Assembly: GCF_000373765.1 (NCBI RefSeq)
Contig: NZ_KB892387.1
Location: 15,285 to 79,284 of the forward strand
Direction: 5' to 3'
DNA length: 64,000 nucleotides
Origin: Legionella shakespearei DSM 23087
Lineage (GTDB): Bacteria; Pseudomonadota; Gammaproteobacteria; Legionellales; Legionellaceae
In this document: positions 1-9,319 of the stretch, piece after piece
Layout: every line of letters starts with the position of its first letter
How positions within the stretch are numbered: position 1 is the first letter of the stretch
Program-made: the position numbers and the translations under genes
Notes under the pieces: model-generated
Databases searched by the model: none
What the model was told of the DNA's origin: nothing
What the model saw: only the letters and a program-made list of their open reading frames with translations

Positions 1-58
1 CACGATGAAGTAGATACGAACGCACAAAAACCGAGCCGCGACCGTGAGGGAGCGGAAC
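1..58. repeat. Family A inverted repeat, right half cut by window start
   Basis: The first bases match the loop and right arm of the family A palindrome found complete at 4215-4308, 13565-13657, 20694-20787 and 27366-27458 (loop with GCACGATGAAGT, arm ending in AGCGGAA). The left arm lies outside the window. The 90 bases between it and deoB hold no recognisable gene. Confidence 0.85.
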
Positions 59-149
59 TTTTGGATTTGCGAATGAACAAGAAGTTTCAGGTGAATAATC
101 AACAATGGAGTGCATCGAACTGTTCCGCGCTCTCACGCGCGGTTCGGTT

Positions 150-1373
150 TTACAATAAAAATGAAACACCGTGGTTTAATGGCTCGATTTCCAAATGCTC
201 CGCAAGGCTTTGTCCGATGTCTGCAAAACTGTCGCGGCGGCCGAGGAAACGGGCTGGTAAATTTGGACCATAAGCCAAAACAGGGATATGTTCTCTGGTA
301 TGATCAGAGCCAGGAAATGTTGGGTCGCAGCCATGATCCGCGGCAACTATGACCAAATCGCCCTCTTTCAAGCACGCCATGAGCTCTGGCAAACGTGCAT
401 CAAACTCTTCCAGAGCGTGAGCATAGCCAGCCACATCTCTGCGATGACCAAAGGAGGAATCAAAATCAACAAAATTGGTAAAGGTCAGACTTCCAGCAGG
501 AGCCGTCTTAAATGCCGTCAAGGTCGCGTCAAACAAAGCCATATTACCATCTGCTTTAATCTCTTGAGTAACCCCCTGATGTGCATAAATATCTGCAATT
601 TTTCCTATGGAAATGACTTCACGCCCAGCAGCCTTCAAATAATCAAGCAAAGTCTTTTCGGGAGGAAGAGTGGCATAATCCTTACGATTAGCTGTTCTTT
701 TAAAAGAACCTGGTTTACCAATAAAGGGACGTGCAATGACACGGCCTATCTGATATTCATCCACCAGAGTTCGCGCAATCTCACATATTTGATACAAATG
801 CTCAAGACCAAAAGTTTCTTCATGAGCTGCAATTTGAAATACACTGTCTGCAGAAGTGTAAACAATAGGCTTGCCTGTTCGCATGTGCTCTTCACCCAAT
901 TCATCAAGAATTGTAGTGCCTGAAGCATGTTTTTCACCCAGCACACCGGGTAAGCCCGTTTGCTGGATGAAGTCATCAATCAATTTTTTCGGGAAGCAAT
1001 GGGGTGTATCAGGAAAATAGCCCCATTCAAACAAGACGGGAACTCCGGCTAATTCCCAATGACCGCTAGGAGTATCTTTACCCAAACTTTGTTCCACAGC
1101 ATAGCCATAACTGCCAATAGGCTCAGCCAGAGTGGACAAATCCACAAAACGTACTCCAGAACTGGCAACAGCGGCATGATACAACCCCCATTTGGCCAGA
1201 TTGGGCAGTGTTAGTGGCCCTTGGCGTACGCCTGGAATATCACCCTCACCTCTGGCACATACTTCATGGATATGAACAAAAGTATTAGCCCCTTCATCGC
1301 CATAACGGACAGCATCGAGGCTGGCACCAATACCAAAGGAATCCATCAATAGAATACAAACGCGACCTGTCAC
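150..1373 (-). CDS. deoB: Phosphopentomutase DeoB
   Basis: Interconverts deoxyribose-1-phosphate (or ribose-1-phosphate) and the 5-phosphate, a cytoplasmic step in nucleoside salvage. The 407-residue length fits the family. Alkaline-phosphatase-superfamily metal sites are visible: Asp11 in LLMDSFGIG, the phospho-threonine segment [10 protein letters not shown] (Thr101), [14 protein letters not shown], and the C-terminal [19 protein letters not shown] with Asp346, His347 and His358. The start is GTG, 2 bases after the stop of the upstream MFS gene, which suggests translational coupling. It is last in a minus-strand series tdk - MFS - MFS - deoB. No deoA or deoC is seen here, so the phosphorylase and aldolase steps must be encoded elsewhere. 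Confidence 0.95.
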   Translation of the reverse strand: MTGRVCILLMDSFGIGASLDAVRYGDEGANTFVHIHEVCARGEGDIPGVRQGPLTLPNLAKWGLYHAAVASSGVRFVDLSTLAEPIGSYGYAVEQSLGKDTPSGHWELAGVPVLFEWGYFPDTPHCFPKKLIDDFIQQTGLPGVLGEKHASGTTILDELGEEHMRTGKPIVYTSADSVFQIAAHEETFGLEHLYQICEIARTLVDEYQIGRVIARPFIGKPGSFKRTANRKDYATLPPEKTLLDYLKAAGREVISIGKIADIYAHQGVTQEIKADGNMALFDATLTAFKTAPAGSLTFTNFVDFDSSFGHRRDVAGYAHALEEFDARLPELMACLKEGDLVIVAADHGCDPTFPGSDHTREHIPVLAYGPNLPARFLGRRDSFADIGQSLAEHLEIEPLNHGVSFLL

Positions 1374-1375
1374 TG

Positions 1376-2656
1376 TTAATTCTCAGTCTGGCGGCAATGG
1401 GTTTCTTTCAAGCCAAAGAGCAGCAGAAAAGCAATGAGTAAGCCCAGAGGTAAAATCAAAGCTGCATGTTGATACGCTTCGAGCTGATAAACAGGAACAC
1501 CATTGATCATGTGCATACCACCATAATTGGTCAGTAAAGAACTGAACAGGTTTTGATATATCAGATATCCGCCTTGAGTCAAAATGGAAATAACACTAAC
1601 AGCAGTTGCCGTCATAGCCGGAGGACTACTTTCTGCAACCAGGGCATAACTGATGACCTGGGCTGATGTAAAGAATCCCAGCAAGAAAAACAATACAGAC
1701 ATAACGCTCACAGATACAGGCAGATACAAAACAGCCAGCAAGGTAAGCATTGAAGCAAAAACCCCGGCCTTCATAGGCAAAATACGCAAATTCATTTTGT
1801 CGGATAACCAACCCACAAATGGCGCCCCAACTATTGCCCCGAAAAAGAGCATACCATTGATCATGGAAGCCTGTTCGGAACTGATAATCAAACGCTGCTC
1901 AAGATATAATGTACCCATCATCGCGCCAAACACAGCAATCGCCATATTCATTAAACTGGTATAAAGAGCGGCCCTTAAATATTGAGGATTTAAATAAGCC
2001 TTTTTCGCAGCAGCCAGAACATCAATAGGTTGCCCTTCTTTTTTGACTGCAACCTGAGGTCTTTCCTTTATCCAGAAAAACATAAGAATCAGCATCACCA
2101 AACCAAGAACACCAACATCCTGAACTGCCTGACGCCATCCTACATAAGCAACCAGTTTGGTTAAAGGATATTGAGCCATCATGCCGCCAGTCATGGCCAC
2201 AGTGACGATAGCGCCTGTTACCAGAGCCATGCGCTTGGGAGGAAACCAGTGAGAAGCCAGACGCACAGGCCCCAGAAAACAAAAGGCACTGCCAATACCG
2301 GTAATAAATCGGCATAACAAGGCAACATAAAAGGAATGAGAATAGGCCAGAAGAAAAGTGCTCATGACACAGAGGAACATGGCAATCAATATGGTCTTTT
2401 TAATAGAAAATCGGTCAAGAATCATTCCAGCAATAAACAGGAACAAAACGTTAGCCAGATAATAAATGCTCGACAAATATGCCATTTTATCAGCCTGAAT
2501 CTGATAATCCTGCATAATGTTTGCTGCAATAGACGCAAACATATTGCCTTGTATGAATTCATAAAAGAAGAATAAAGTGGCAGCAAAACATACCATCCAA
2601 GGTAAGAGCGATGCTTTAAAATCATCATAATCTCTGAAATCGTCCACTATCTGCAT
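1376..2656 (-). CDS. phtD: MFS transporter, Legionella Pht family (PhtD-like)
   Basis: A 426-residue, 12-helix major facilitator protein of the inner membrane. The loop 2-3 signature is present as [12 protein letters not shown], repeated in the second half as [10 protein letters not shown]. It is a paralogue of the next gene upstream (shared [13 protein letters not shown] / FLLPAGIILDRFS and [11 protein letters not shown] / LVSHWFPPRR segments). In Legionella pneumophila the phtC-phtD pair is implicated in thymidine uptake; sitting directly upstream of deoB, with tdk nearby, fits a nucleoside substrate. That assignment rests on context, and the C/D letter on gene order, so the symbol is tentative. 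The start is ATG with GAGGAG upstream. Confidence 0.8.
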   Translation of the reverse strand: MQIVDDFRDYDDFKASLLPWMVCFAATLFFFYEFIQGNMFASIAANIMQDYQIQADKMAYLSSIYYLANVLFLFIAGMILDRFSIKKTILIAMFLCVMSTFLLAYSHSFYVALLCRFITGIGSAFCFLGPVRLASHWFPPKRMALVTGAIVTVAMTGGMMAQYPLTKLVAYVGWRQAVQDVGVLGLVMLILMFFWIKERPQVAVKKEGQPIDVLAAAKKAYLNPQYLRAALYTSLMNMAIAVFGAMMGTLYLEQRLIISSEQASMINGMLFFGAIVGAPFVGWLSDKMNLRILPMKAGVFASMLTLLAVLYLPVSVSVMSVLFFLLGFFTSAQVISYALVAESSPPAMTATAVSVISILTQGGYLIYQNLFSSLLTNYGGMHMINGVPVYQLEAYQHAALILPLGLLIAFLLLFGLKETHCRQTEN

Positions 2657-2677
2657 TATTACTCCTCTGCTTGTTGC

Positions 2678-3946
2678 TTATCGTTTACAGTATGTTTCAC
2701 GCGCCATCAAAACAGCTACTAAAGCTGCAAGGGCAGTAATCGGGAACATCCACATTGCGTATTGAAAGTCAGCAACAGTATATTGCGCCACTGCCGCACC
2801 TGCATGATGGGACATCAGCCAGCCAAACAAAACCTGGCCAACACCGCCGCCGCCCATAATAATGACGGAAGCAATTCCAGTGGCAGCCCCAGTGTTTTCC
2901 GGTTTGTTACTTTCTGCGACCATAGGATAAGCAATAACCTGTGTACTGGTAAAGAAGCCCAAAGCAAAAAAGATAATGCTTAAGGTCAGTTGTGAAAGAG
3001 TAGTATCTAAAAACAAAGGAATAACAGTAATTAATGTGGCAACCGCACCAATAATCATTAAGGGTTTACGACGACCTTGAGAATCAGACAACCATCCCAC
3101 CAAAGGACAGCCAATCACGCTTCCCATAAAAATCAGGCTTACCACGTTACTGGCAGCAATTTCTGGCAAATGGTGCACTACTTGCAGGTAAGTAGCTCCC
3201 CATAAGGCACACAAAACCATGATGGGCAGATTTAAGAATGACGTAAAGAAACCAGCCAGCCAATTTTGCGAATTGGATAAAGCCACAACAAAACTGGGAA
3301 GAATGCGCCCATTGTTTTTCCTGATTTGCACAGGAGAGTCAGCGGGTTTATCTTGCACCACCAGATAAATCCATAATAACAGCACAGCTCCCACAGCCCC
3401 GTCAATCAATAAGGCATTACGCCAACCGAACATTTCGTTCAGATGGGCAAAAGGGGTGTGAGCCATCATACCGCCAATGAATGCCATGGTGACCAGAGAA
3501 CCAATAACTAAAGCTTGTCTGCGCGGAGGAAACCAGTGAGAAACAAGAACCACACAAGACAGGAAACAAAAAGCATTACCTATGCCGGAAAGAAAATGAA
3601 AGAAGGAAGCCAGTATAAAGGAGTTGGTCATTGCAAAACCGACTGTACCAATCACACAAACCAGCATGGCCGTCAAAATAACCTTGCGAGTGGAAAAGCG
3701 ATCCAGAATGATTCCGGCAGGCAGTAAAAACAAGATATCAGCCCATAAATAGGCACTGGACATCCAGCTCAACTGGGTTGCATTAAGGTGAAAGTCTTCA
3801 CGTAAAGGCTGGTTAATGACATCAAAGATATTGAGTTGAAAAAACTCGTATAAAAAGAAAAGACCGGCAGACAAGCAAACGACCCAAGCCATCAAGTCAC
3901 CACGGGGCACGAAGGTCCTCGATTCCACTGCAACAGAATGTGACAC
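2678..3946 (-). CDS. phtC: MFS transporter, Legionella Pht family (PhtC-like)
   Basis: A 422-residue, 12-helix MFS protein and paralogue of the downstream gene, 21 bases away and probably in the same transcript. It carries PAGIILDRFSTRK after helix 2 and VGWLSDSQGRRKP in the second half, both MFS signatures. The start is GTG with a good AAGGAG site 7 bases upstream. The tandem pair beside deoB and tdk matches what is known of the L. pneumophila phtC-phtD thymidine-salvage locus. Substrate and letter are inferred from context; another nucleoside or an amino acid is possible. Confidence 0.8.
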   Translation of the reverse strand: MSHSVAVESRTFVPRGDLMAWVVCLSAGLFFLYEFFQLNIFDVINQPLREDFHLNATQLSWMSSAYLWADILFLLPAGIILDRFSTRKVILTAMLVCVIGTVGFAMTNSFILASFFHFLSGIGNAFCFLSCVVLVSHWFPPRRQALVIGSLVTMAFIGGMMAHTPFAHLNEMFGWRNALLIDGAVGAVLLLWIYLVVQDKPADSPVQIRKNNGRILPSFVVALSNSQNWLAGFFTSFLNLPIMVLCALWGATYLQVVHHLPEIAASNVVSLIFMGSVIGCPLVGWLSDSQGRRKPLMIIGAVATLITVIPLFLDTTLSQLTLSIIFFALGFFTSTQVIAYPMVAESNKPENTGAATGIASVIIMGGGGVGQVLFGWLMSHHAGAAVAQYTVADFQYAMWMFPITALAALVAVLMARETYCKR

Positions 3947-4098
3947 GCTTACTCCTTATCCAGGTCTGAAAGTTGCGGCAAATTATATCAAAATTCAAAT
4001 AAGATTGGTATCTTTCTTGAACAATAATTTAACGAGCCAGTCTGTATCACTATGACTCAGGTCTCCATAGTCGGCATCATGGGAACCGTAGATGTTTT

Positions 4099-4392
4099 GT
4101 AGCCCGGTCTGCTTGCAGCCGGGATCGAAGTGGCATTATCCCGCATGCAAGCAGGATGTCTCTTCTACACCTCTTATACACCAATGCTAAATCAGTCACT
4201 GTGCCATAACAAAACTTCCGCTTCCTGACAGTCGCGGCTCGGTTTCCGGTGCACGATGAAGTCAATACGAACACACGAAAACCGAGCCGCGACCGTCAGG
4301 AAGCGGAACAGTTATACTGGCAGGAACAGTGTTTCTACTCTGCCCCCCGGGATAGTGCCACTTCGATCCCGGCTGCAAGCAGACCGGGCTAC
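4099..4392. repeat. Family C palindrome split by a nested family A element
   Basis: Two family C arms (about 45 bases each, starting GTAGCCCGGTCTGCTTGCAG and including GATCGAAGTGGCA) face each other at 4099-4140 and 4352-4392. Elsewhere (7313-7378) the arms are almost adjacent; here a family A element separates them. These repeats occupy most of the 477-base gap between tdk and the transporter gene; no further gene is seen in it. Confidence 0.85.
4215..4308. repeat. Family A inverted repeat, copy 1 (core)
   Basis: Core palindrome with about 30-base arms (CTTCCTGAC..GTCGCGGCTCGG) around a loop containing GCACGATGAAGT. Non-palindromic flanks are also shared with other copies: GCTAAATCA..GTGCCATAAC on the left (from about 4181) and GTTATACTGGCAGGAACAGTG on the right (to about 4342), so the true unit is nearer 160 bases. 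Confidence 0.9.
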
Positions 4393-4423
4393 GAATAGAA
4401 TGAAACATCTTAAGTAACGTGAG

Positions 4424-5035
4424 TTATGGAAGTGCCATTAATCGCGAGGCCGTACTACTCGCCTCCCTGCTTTTATAATGCAATCGGCAAGTCGAAACAT
4501 AAGACTCATTTCCACCAATAAAAACCTGGTCACCCTCAACTACTGCATTACCCTTACCGTCTATCCTCATGTTCATAATGGCCTTTCGCCCACAATGGCA
4601 AATAGTCTTTAACTCGATTAATTCATCCGCCCAGGCAAGCAAAAACTGGCTGCCAGGAAAAAGCTCTCCCTGAAAGTCCGTTCGCAATCCGTAAGCCAGG
4701 ACGGGAATAGACATTTTGTCAGTAATTTCAGTGAGTTGATACACCTGCTCCCGAGTAAGAAATTGGGCCTCATCGATTAAAATGCAGGCAAATTTAGTCT
4801 TGTTCTGCTGCAAGTTCAACGTTATGGCATGTAAATCATCGCTGCTGTTAAATGCAAACGCCTCCTCGGATAAACCGATACGAGATGAAATAGTTCCAGA
4901 TTGATAGCGGGTATCAATAGAAGGAGTAAAAAGCAAGGTTTGCATGCCGCGCTCTCTGTAGTTATGGCTGGATTGCAGTAATATCGTACTCTTTCCTGCA
5001 TTCATTGCTGCATAATAAAAATATAATTTTGCCAT
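4424..5035 (-). CDS. tdk: Thymidine kinase, type II
   Basis: Phosphorylates thymidine with ATP to make dTMP, the first trapping step after thymidine uptake. The 203 residues are typical of bacterial type II enzymes. Visible features are the P-loop AMNAGKST (Gly14-Lys15), the LIDEAQF motif with catalytic Glu89, YGLRTDF, a zinc site made by Cys146, Cys148, Cys183 and His186, and the lasso segment [18 protein letters not shown]. The start is ATG at 5035. It lies 477 bases upstream of the Pht-type transporters on the same strand, separated by repeats, so it may be its own unit or head of the salvage cluster. Confidence 0.96.
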   Translation of the reverse strand: MAKLYFYYAAMNAGKSTILLQSSHNYRERGMQTLLFTPSIDTRYQSGTISSRIGLSEEAFAFNSSDDLHAITLNLQQNKTKFACILIDEAQFLTREQVYQLTEITDKMSIPVLAYGLRTDFQGELFPGSQFLLAWADELIELKTICHCGRKAIMNMRIDGKGNAVVEGDQVFIGGNESYVSTCRLHYKSREASSTASRLMALP

Positions 5036-5144
5036 GGAATTTTGAATCAGATTTTAAAGTCAGTAACTTTACTATGACTCGGAGGAAGAAACCAGAGGCG
5101 ATTGTAGCCAGGTCTGCTTGCAGTTTTCTATTTTGCTATTCTCC

Positions 5145-5257
5145 GATCTACGTCGTCCTGAGCGCGTCTTTTGGCGCGAAGGATCTCCAAATACTGGCAC
5201 CATGCCGCTTTCAGGAGATCCTTCGCGCCAAAAGACGCGCTCAGGACGACGTGGATC
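5145..5257. repeat. Family B inverted repeat, copy 1
   Basis: Nearly perfect palindrome with about 48-base arms (GATCTACGTCGTCCTGAGCG on the left, its complement ending GACGACGTGGATC on the right). A degenerate family C left arm (GTAGCCAGGTCTGCTTGCAG) precedes it at 5104. It fills the 347-base gap between tdk and the GGDEF/EAL gene, where no other gene is seen. Confidence 0.9.
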
Positions 5258-5382
5258 GGCGACGTGAATCGGCGATATGAATCGGGCGAGGTGTAGAAGA
5301 TATAAAATATTTTCGACTCTCCTATTTGCTGTTTTAAATTTATTCATCTATACCTAATATAGGGCATGTAAAGGCGTATAAA

Positions 5383-7119
5383 ATGGAAAGAATAAAACAT
5401 ACTTTCGAAAACAATGCACGCATTCTCAAGAGTAAAGTCAGCCGCTTCGCCTATATAGGATTAACTATTTCTATAATCGCTATAGTGATAGCTACCCTGG
5501 CCGTGGCTTACCAGATAGAGGGAAAGATAACCATAAACGGTATTATTAAAGCCCAGAGCACCAATGTTGCTTTATGGATGCTGGACTTGTCGCCGATACT
5601 GTTCATGTTTTGGGGGCAATCAATAAGTTCCGTGATGTCCTACACCGCCAGCGCCATGGTTATGGATCAAACCCATGAATTACGCTTGCAAACCAGTGAG
5701 TTAGCCTCACGTTCAGAACATGATTCCAGTCATGACATGTTAACTGATTTGCCTAATCGCGTGTTGTTCGTAGATCGCCTGAATCAGGCAATAAACGTTT
5801 TAAAAGGTAAAAAAGGCTTATTGGCCATTATCGCCATCAACATTGATAATTTTAAAGATTTAAACTCAGGTTTTGGTAATTACAACGCAGACCGCCTGTT
5901 AAAACAGTTTGCGCAGCGCCTGAAAAGCACCGTTGAAGAACCCATGTCGGTTGCACGCTTTAGTGGGGATGATTTCGCCATATTATGCCCTGCTCTGGAA
6001 AAACATGAGCAAGCTTATCTGTTAACTAAAAAGGTCCAAAAGGCAGTGGCCATCCATTTTGCTCTTGAAGACGTGATTATAGACATCACCGCTACCGCAG
6101 GAATTACCTTTTATCCCGAACACGGTAAAGACGCAGATACCCTGATTCAGCGTGCTAATCTGGCTATATACCATGCCAAACAAGCGGGTAAAGAATTTGC
6201 GGTGTACAATACCTCTATGGATAAGGGAAGTCCGAATCGCCTTATTCTCATGAGTGAATTGAAAAAAGCCATCGATGGAGAGCAACTGCTCGTTTATTAT
6301 CAACCAAAAATTGATTTAAAAACTGGAAAAATTAAAGGATGTGAAGCCCTCTTGCGCTGGGAACATCCTACTTTTGGCATGATGAGCGCAGAAAAATTTA
6401 TTCCGGTTGCAGAGAGGACTGGGCTCATTAAAGCCTTGAGTCTGTATGTATTGAAACAAACTATAGAACAAGCGAGTAAATGGCGTAACAACGGTGTCCA
6501 TATTGAGGTGGCAATTAATTTATCTGCTGTCGATATTATTGATATTGAATTGCCTTATACCATAGAAAGCTTGCTCAATGTGTACGATTTGCCTGCGCGT
6601 TACATCACCATTGAACTGATTGAAAGTACCAGCTTAAGTGATCAAAGCCGTGCTGTTGAAGTGATTAACCGCTTGGCAAGTCTTGGTATAAAAATTTCCA
6701 TTGATGATTTTGGTACAGGATACTCCTCATTTGTGTACTTAACCAATCTGCCTATAAACGAAATAAAAATTGATAAATCCTTTATTATGGCTATTCATGA
6801 AAATGAGAAAAAACAAGATACTGTTGATGCCATTATTAAACTGGCCACTGCTTTAAAACTTTCTGTGGTAGCTGAGGGGGTAGAAAAACTCTCTCAACTT
6901 AAAATATTAAATGAGCTAAATTGCCCTGTGGGACAAGGATTTTATTTTTCTGAGGCAGTCAATGCAGATACCTTGGAACAACTGGTGGCCTCGGAAGAAG
7001 ACTTACCGCGTAAAACCAAAGGGAAACCGTCAGATAAAACTAATGTAAAATCTGCTGAAACAGCCAATGACAGTACAATTCATGTGTTTCCTTCAGAAAT
7101 TAAGGATGCTTCATCCTGA
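5383..7119 (+). CDS. Membrane GGDEF-EAL protein, probable c-di-GMP phosphodiesterase
   Basis: A 578-residue protein with two N-terminal hydrophobic segments (about 26-44 and 62-90), a GGDEF domain (about 115-280) and an EAL domain (about 290-535). The GGDEF signature is degenerate, SGDDF at 194-198, so cyclase activity is doubtful. The EAL domain keeps its known catalytic set: Glu321 in EALLRW, NLSAVDI, ELIES, IDDFGTGYSSF, IKIDKSF, AEGVE and the Gln of VGQGFYFSE. Hydrolysis of c-di-GMP at the inner membrane is the likely role. The C-terminal 40 residues are polar and low complexity. It stands alone between repeat-filled gaps. Confidence 0.92.
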   Translation: MERIKHTFENNARILKSKVSRFAYIGLTISIIAIVIATLAVAYQIEGKITINGIIKAQSTNVALWMLDLSPILFMFWGQSISSVMSYTASAMVMDQTHELRLQTSELASRSEHDSSHDMLTDLPNRVLFVDRLNQAINVLKGKKGLLAIIAINIDNFKDLNSGFGNYNADRLLKQFAQRLKSTVEEPMSVARFSGDDFAILCPALEKHEQAYLLTKKVQKAVAIHFALEDVIIDITATAGITFYPEHGKDADTLIQRANLAIYHAKQAGKEFAVYNTSMDKGSPNRLILMSELKKAIDGEQLLVYYQPKIDLKTGKIKGCEALLRWEHPTFGMMSAEKFIPVAERTGLIKALSLYVLKQTIEQASKWRNNGVHIEVAINLSAVDIIDIELPYTIESLLNVYDLPARYITIELIESTSLSDQSRAVEVINRLASLGIKISIDDFGTGYSSFVYLTNLPINEIKIDKSFIMAIHENEKKQDTVDAIIKLATALKLSVVAEGVEKLSQLKILNELNCPVGQGFYFSEAVNADTLEQLVASEEDLPRKTKGKPSDKTNVKSAETANDSTIHVFPSEIKDASS

Positions 7120-7177
7120 GGCTCATCTGTATCTACTCCTGAATCCAGGTTGTTCTGGACGACGTGCTTGTCAGCTC

Positions 7178-7286
7178 CACGTCGTCCTGAGCGCGTCTTT
7201 TGGCGCGAAGGATCTCCCCATATTGGCACCGTGCCGCTTGCAGGAGATCCTTCGCGCCAAAAGACGCGCTCAGGACGACGTAGATC
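7178..7286. repeat. Family B inverted repeat, copy 2
   Basis: Palindrome with arms CACGTCGTCCTGAGCGCGTC and complement, loop around CCATATTGGCACC. A partial family B fragment (GGACGACGTG) precedes it at about 7157. Together with the adjacent family C element it fills the gap 7120-7411. Confidence 0.9.
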
Positions 7287-7312
7287 GGGAAATGGCAAAG
7301 ATATGTAGTCTC

Positions 7313-7378
7313 GTAGCCCGGTCTGCTTGCAGCCGGGATGGTGCCACTTCGATCCCGGCTGCAAGCAGACCGGGCTAC
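7313..7378. repeat. Family C inverted repeat, copy 2 (compact)
   Basis: Compact complete copy with arms GTAGCCCGGTCTGCTTGCAG and complement around a short loop GGTGCCACTTC. It serves as the reference form for the split copy at 4099-4392. It lies between two convergent genes. Confidence 0.9.
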
Positions 7379-7411
7379 ACCTTGAGATGAGTTCATTGAA
7401 GAGACTTGTCT

Positions 7412-8902
7412 TCAACAGATTAACTTCGCACTGTGTAATAACAAGGTCTTGTCATTTTTGTACACAATAGTTTTCACTAAATCAAATTTGGCAAATAATG
7501 CTTGAGGAATCTGTCCTGTTTCACTCGCCTGAATAACCAGATAATTTTCTGCATGATTCGCTAATAAGGTACATAACTTATCAATACTTTGTGTTGCCAT
7601 GACTTTTCCAGATGAGTAAAACTGCGCTGAAAACGGAGCGCCCAATCCCCAATAAATCAAATTATTCTCTGTATGGGCATGTTGATTCATCCATGTTGCC
7701 ACAACTACTTTTTGCGTCTTGGCTACCCAATCAGGCCTTACCTCAAAAAGGGTAGTCGCAACTAAAAAGCTGATGCCGCAACACAGGGAAACAGGAAAAA
7801 TCAATTTGCTATGTTCCAGGCAGGGATTGTAACGATTCCATATTTCGCTAAAAAATAATGCGAATGCCGGTAAAGACGGAAAAACGTAGGGGTAAATAAC
7901 ATTACTGGCAAAAGTAAAAAATAACAACGGCGCCCCCGCGCATAAAAGCCAATAACTCACCCAACCCTCTCCATCTTTGGATAAAGCGGATAATTGTTGA
8001 CCATGGCGAAACAACCAACAGCCACCCAGGATACTCCAGGGAAAGACTCCCCCTAAAGCATAAAGCCAGATTATCCCTTTTATCGTATTATGGCCAACTC
8101 CGTATTTATCGCCGCTCCATCCCGGGGTAAGAAAACGATGGAAATGCTCCCCTACAATAAAATAGTTTAAAAACCCAGGCGTGCGTATTTCAGCAAGTAC
8201 ATACCAGGGAAGCGCTATTGCTAAAAGTAATAAAGTCCCCTGACCCCATGGCAATCTCTGCCATAAATGCAACCAGTTTTTACGTAGCAAAACCCAAAAA
8301 AACAAAGGTATTCCAACAAGAACAATCGCTATAGGTCCTTTCGCCAACAATCCTAAACCCAGAGCAATAAAAAAAACATAAGACCATATTTTTTGTCCAT
8401 CAACTACAGCATGCCAAAAGGCAACGAGAGCCAGCGTGGTACAAAAAACCAAAGAGGGATCGGTCATGACCGTGCCCGCATCAAGAAAGAAATAAAAGCT
8501 GCTGGCCAATACCAATACAGAAACGGCAGCGACTTTGACGTCGCTGTGCTTTTTTGCCAAATCCCAAATCAGCCATAAGATACCAACAGATAAAAGCAAA
8601 CCAGGCAAGCGAACGGCAAATTCATTAATCCCGAATAATTGCATGGATAAGGCAGAAAGCCAGGTAGACAAGGGTGGTTTTGCCCAAAACGGGATACCGT
8701 AGTCATGTTGTAAGGTCACCCAATTCCCGGTTTCGAGCATCTTTCGTGCTATTTCCCCATACCGGGCTTCAGTTGCATCATTCAATGGAATGAAATAGCT
8801 GGCAATAATTCGACAGATGAGAAGAAAAATTAATACAAAAAGGGCATGCACTAACCATGTATCACGGAGTGAACGTGCGTTTTTATCGTCAGTTGTGCTC
8901 AT
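7412..8902 (-). CDS. GT39/ArnT-type membrane glycosyltransferase
   Basis: A 496-residue polytopic inner-membrane protein of the dolichyl-phosphate-mannose / ArnT glycosyltransferase family (GT-C fold). The first periplasmic loop carries the family acidic motif in DATEARYGEIARKM, followed by FWAKPPLSTWLSA. About ten hydrophobic segments follow, including LGLLAKGPIAIVL, which resembles the ArnT LLAKGP segment. Such enzymes move a sugar from a polyprenyl-phosphate carrier to lipid A, glycan or protein; the acceptor is not evident. No lipid-A aminoarabinose genes are adjacent, so it is not called arnT. Confidence 0.85.
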   Translation of the reverse strand: MSTTDDKNARSLRDTWLVHALFVLIFLLICRIIASYFIPLNDATEARYGEIARKMLETGNWVTLQHDYGIPFWAKPPLSTWLSALSMQLFGINEFAVRLPGLLLSVGILWLIWDLAKKHSDVKVAAVSVLVLASSFYFFLDAGTVMTDPSLVFCTTLALVAFWHAVVDGQKIWSYVFFIALGLGLLAKGPIAIVLVGIPLFFWVLLRKNWLHLWQRLPWGQGTLLLLAIALPWYVLAEIRTPGFLNYFIVGEHFHRFLTPGWSGDKYGVGHNTIKGIIWLYALGGVFPWSILGGCWLFRHGQQLSALSKDGEGWVSYWLLCAGAPLLFFTFASNVIYPYVFPSLPAFALFFSEIWNRYNPCLEHSKLIFPVSLCCGISFLVATTLFEVRPDWVAKTQKVVVATWMNQHAHTENNLIYWGLGAPFSAQFYSSGKVMATQSIDKLCTLLANHAENYLVIQASETGQIPQALFAKFDLVKTIVYKNDKTLLLHSAKLIC

Positions 8903-9319
8903 TGTTTATCTTAAATTGAAAAACCATATATCACCCAGTTCGCCCATAAAATTTAAATATGCTCATTATTTTCACATATCGCAACCAATAGAGGCAATAT
9001 ACTACTCGTTGTGCCTAAGCACTGCAATTATCACCGGCTAAAAGAGACTTAATATTAATGAGTTCGGGATAAAAAGATTGATTTAAAATAGGCGTAGCCT
9101 TGATGCAGCGATCTCCCCAATCTCGGGAGATCAATCCTTCGTCCACCAGCTCCTCAGGACGACGTGCAAACTCCTTAAATTAACATCATGAATTTATTTG
9201 TTTTTTTAAAAAATGCAGCTTGTATAATGAAAATACATGACGACAGCTTAACTTTAGTTTACACTGGCTTTTGTAAGTTTACTTACACTTCATAGTATTG
9301 AATTTTTGGAGAACTAAAC
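8903..9319. other. Intergenic mosaic of repeat fragments and effector promoter
   Basis: This 417-base gap holds a mosaic at about 9058-9170: a family H fragment (GAGTTCGGGATAAAAAGATTG), a family F fragment (GTAGCCTTGATGCAGCGAT), an imperfect GATCTCC/GGAGATC hairpin and a family B end (CAGGACGACGTG). A possible -10 box TATAAT lies at 9223-9228, and an inverted GTAAG-N4-CTTAC at 9273-9286 precedes the next gene. No protein gene is convincing here. Confidence 0.6.

Noticed and set aside
288..923. Long plus-strand ORF opposite deoB
   Set aside because: It lies fully antisense to deoB, which has all family motifs; the product has no recognisable features.
4099..4392. Insertion sequence or composite transposon
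   Set aside because: No transposase, integrase or resolvase reading frame is found in or between the repeats.
5145..5257. Rho-independent terminators
   Set aside because: Family A-I palindromes have very long arms, no consistent T-tract and occur in both orientations and inside a coding region, so I class them as repeats.
9249..9268. PmrA box before the 9320 gene
   Set aside because: CTTAACTTT-AG-TTTACACTG matches the first half-site poorly and the second hardly at all.
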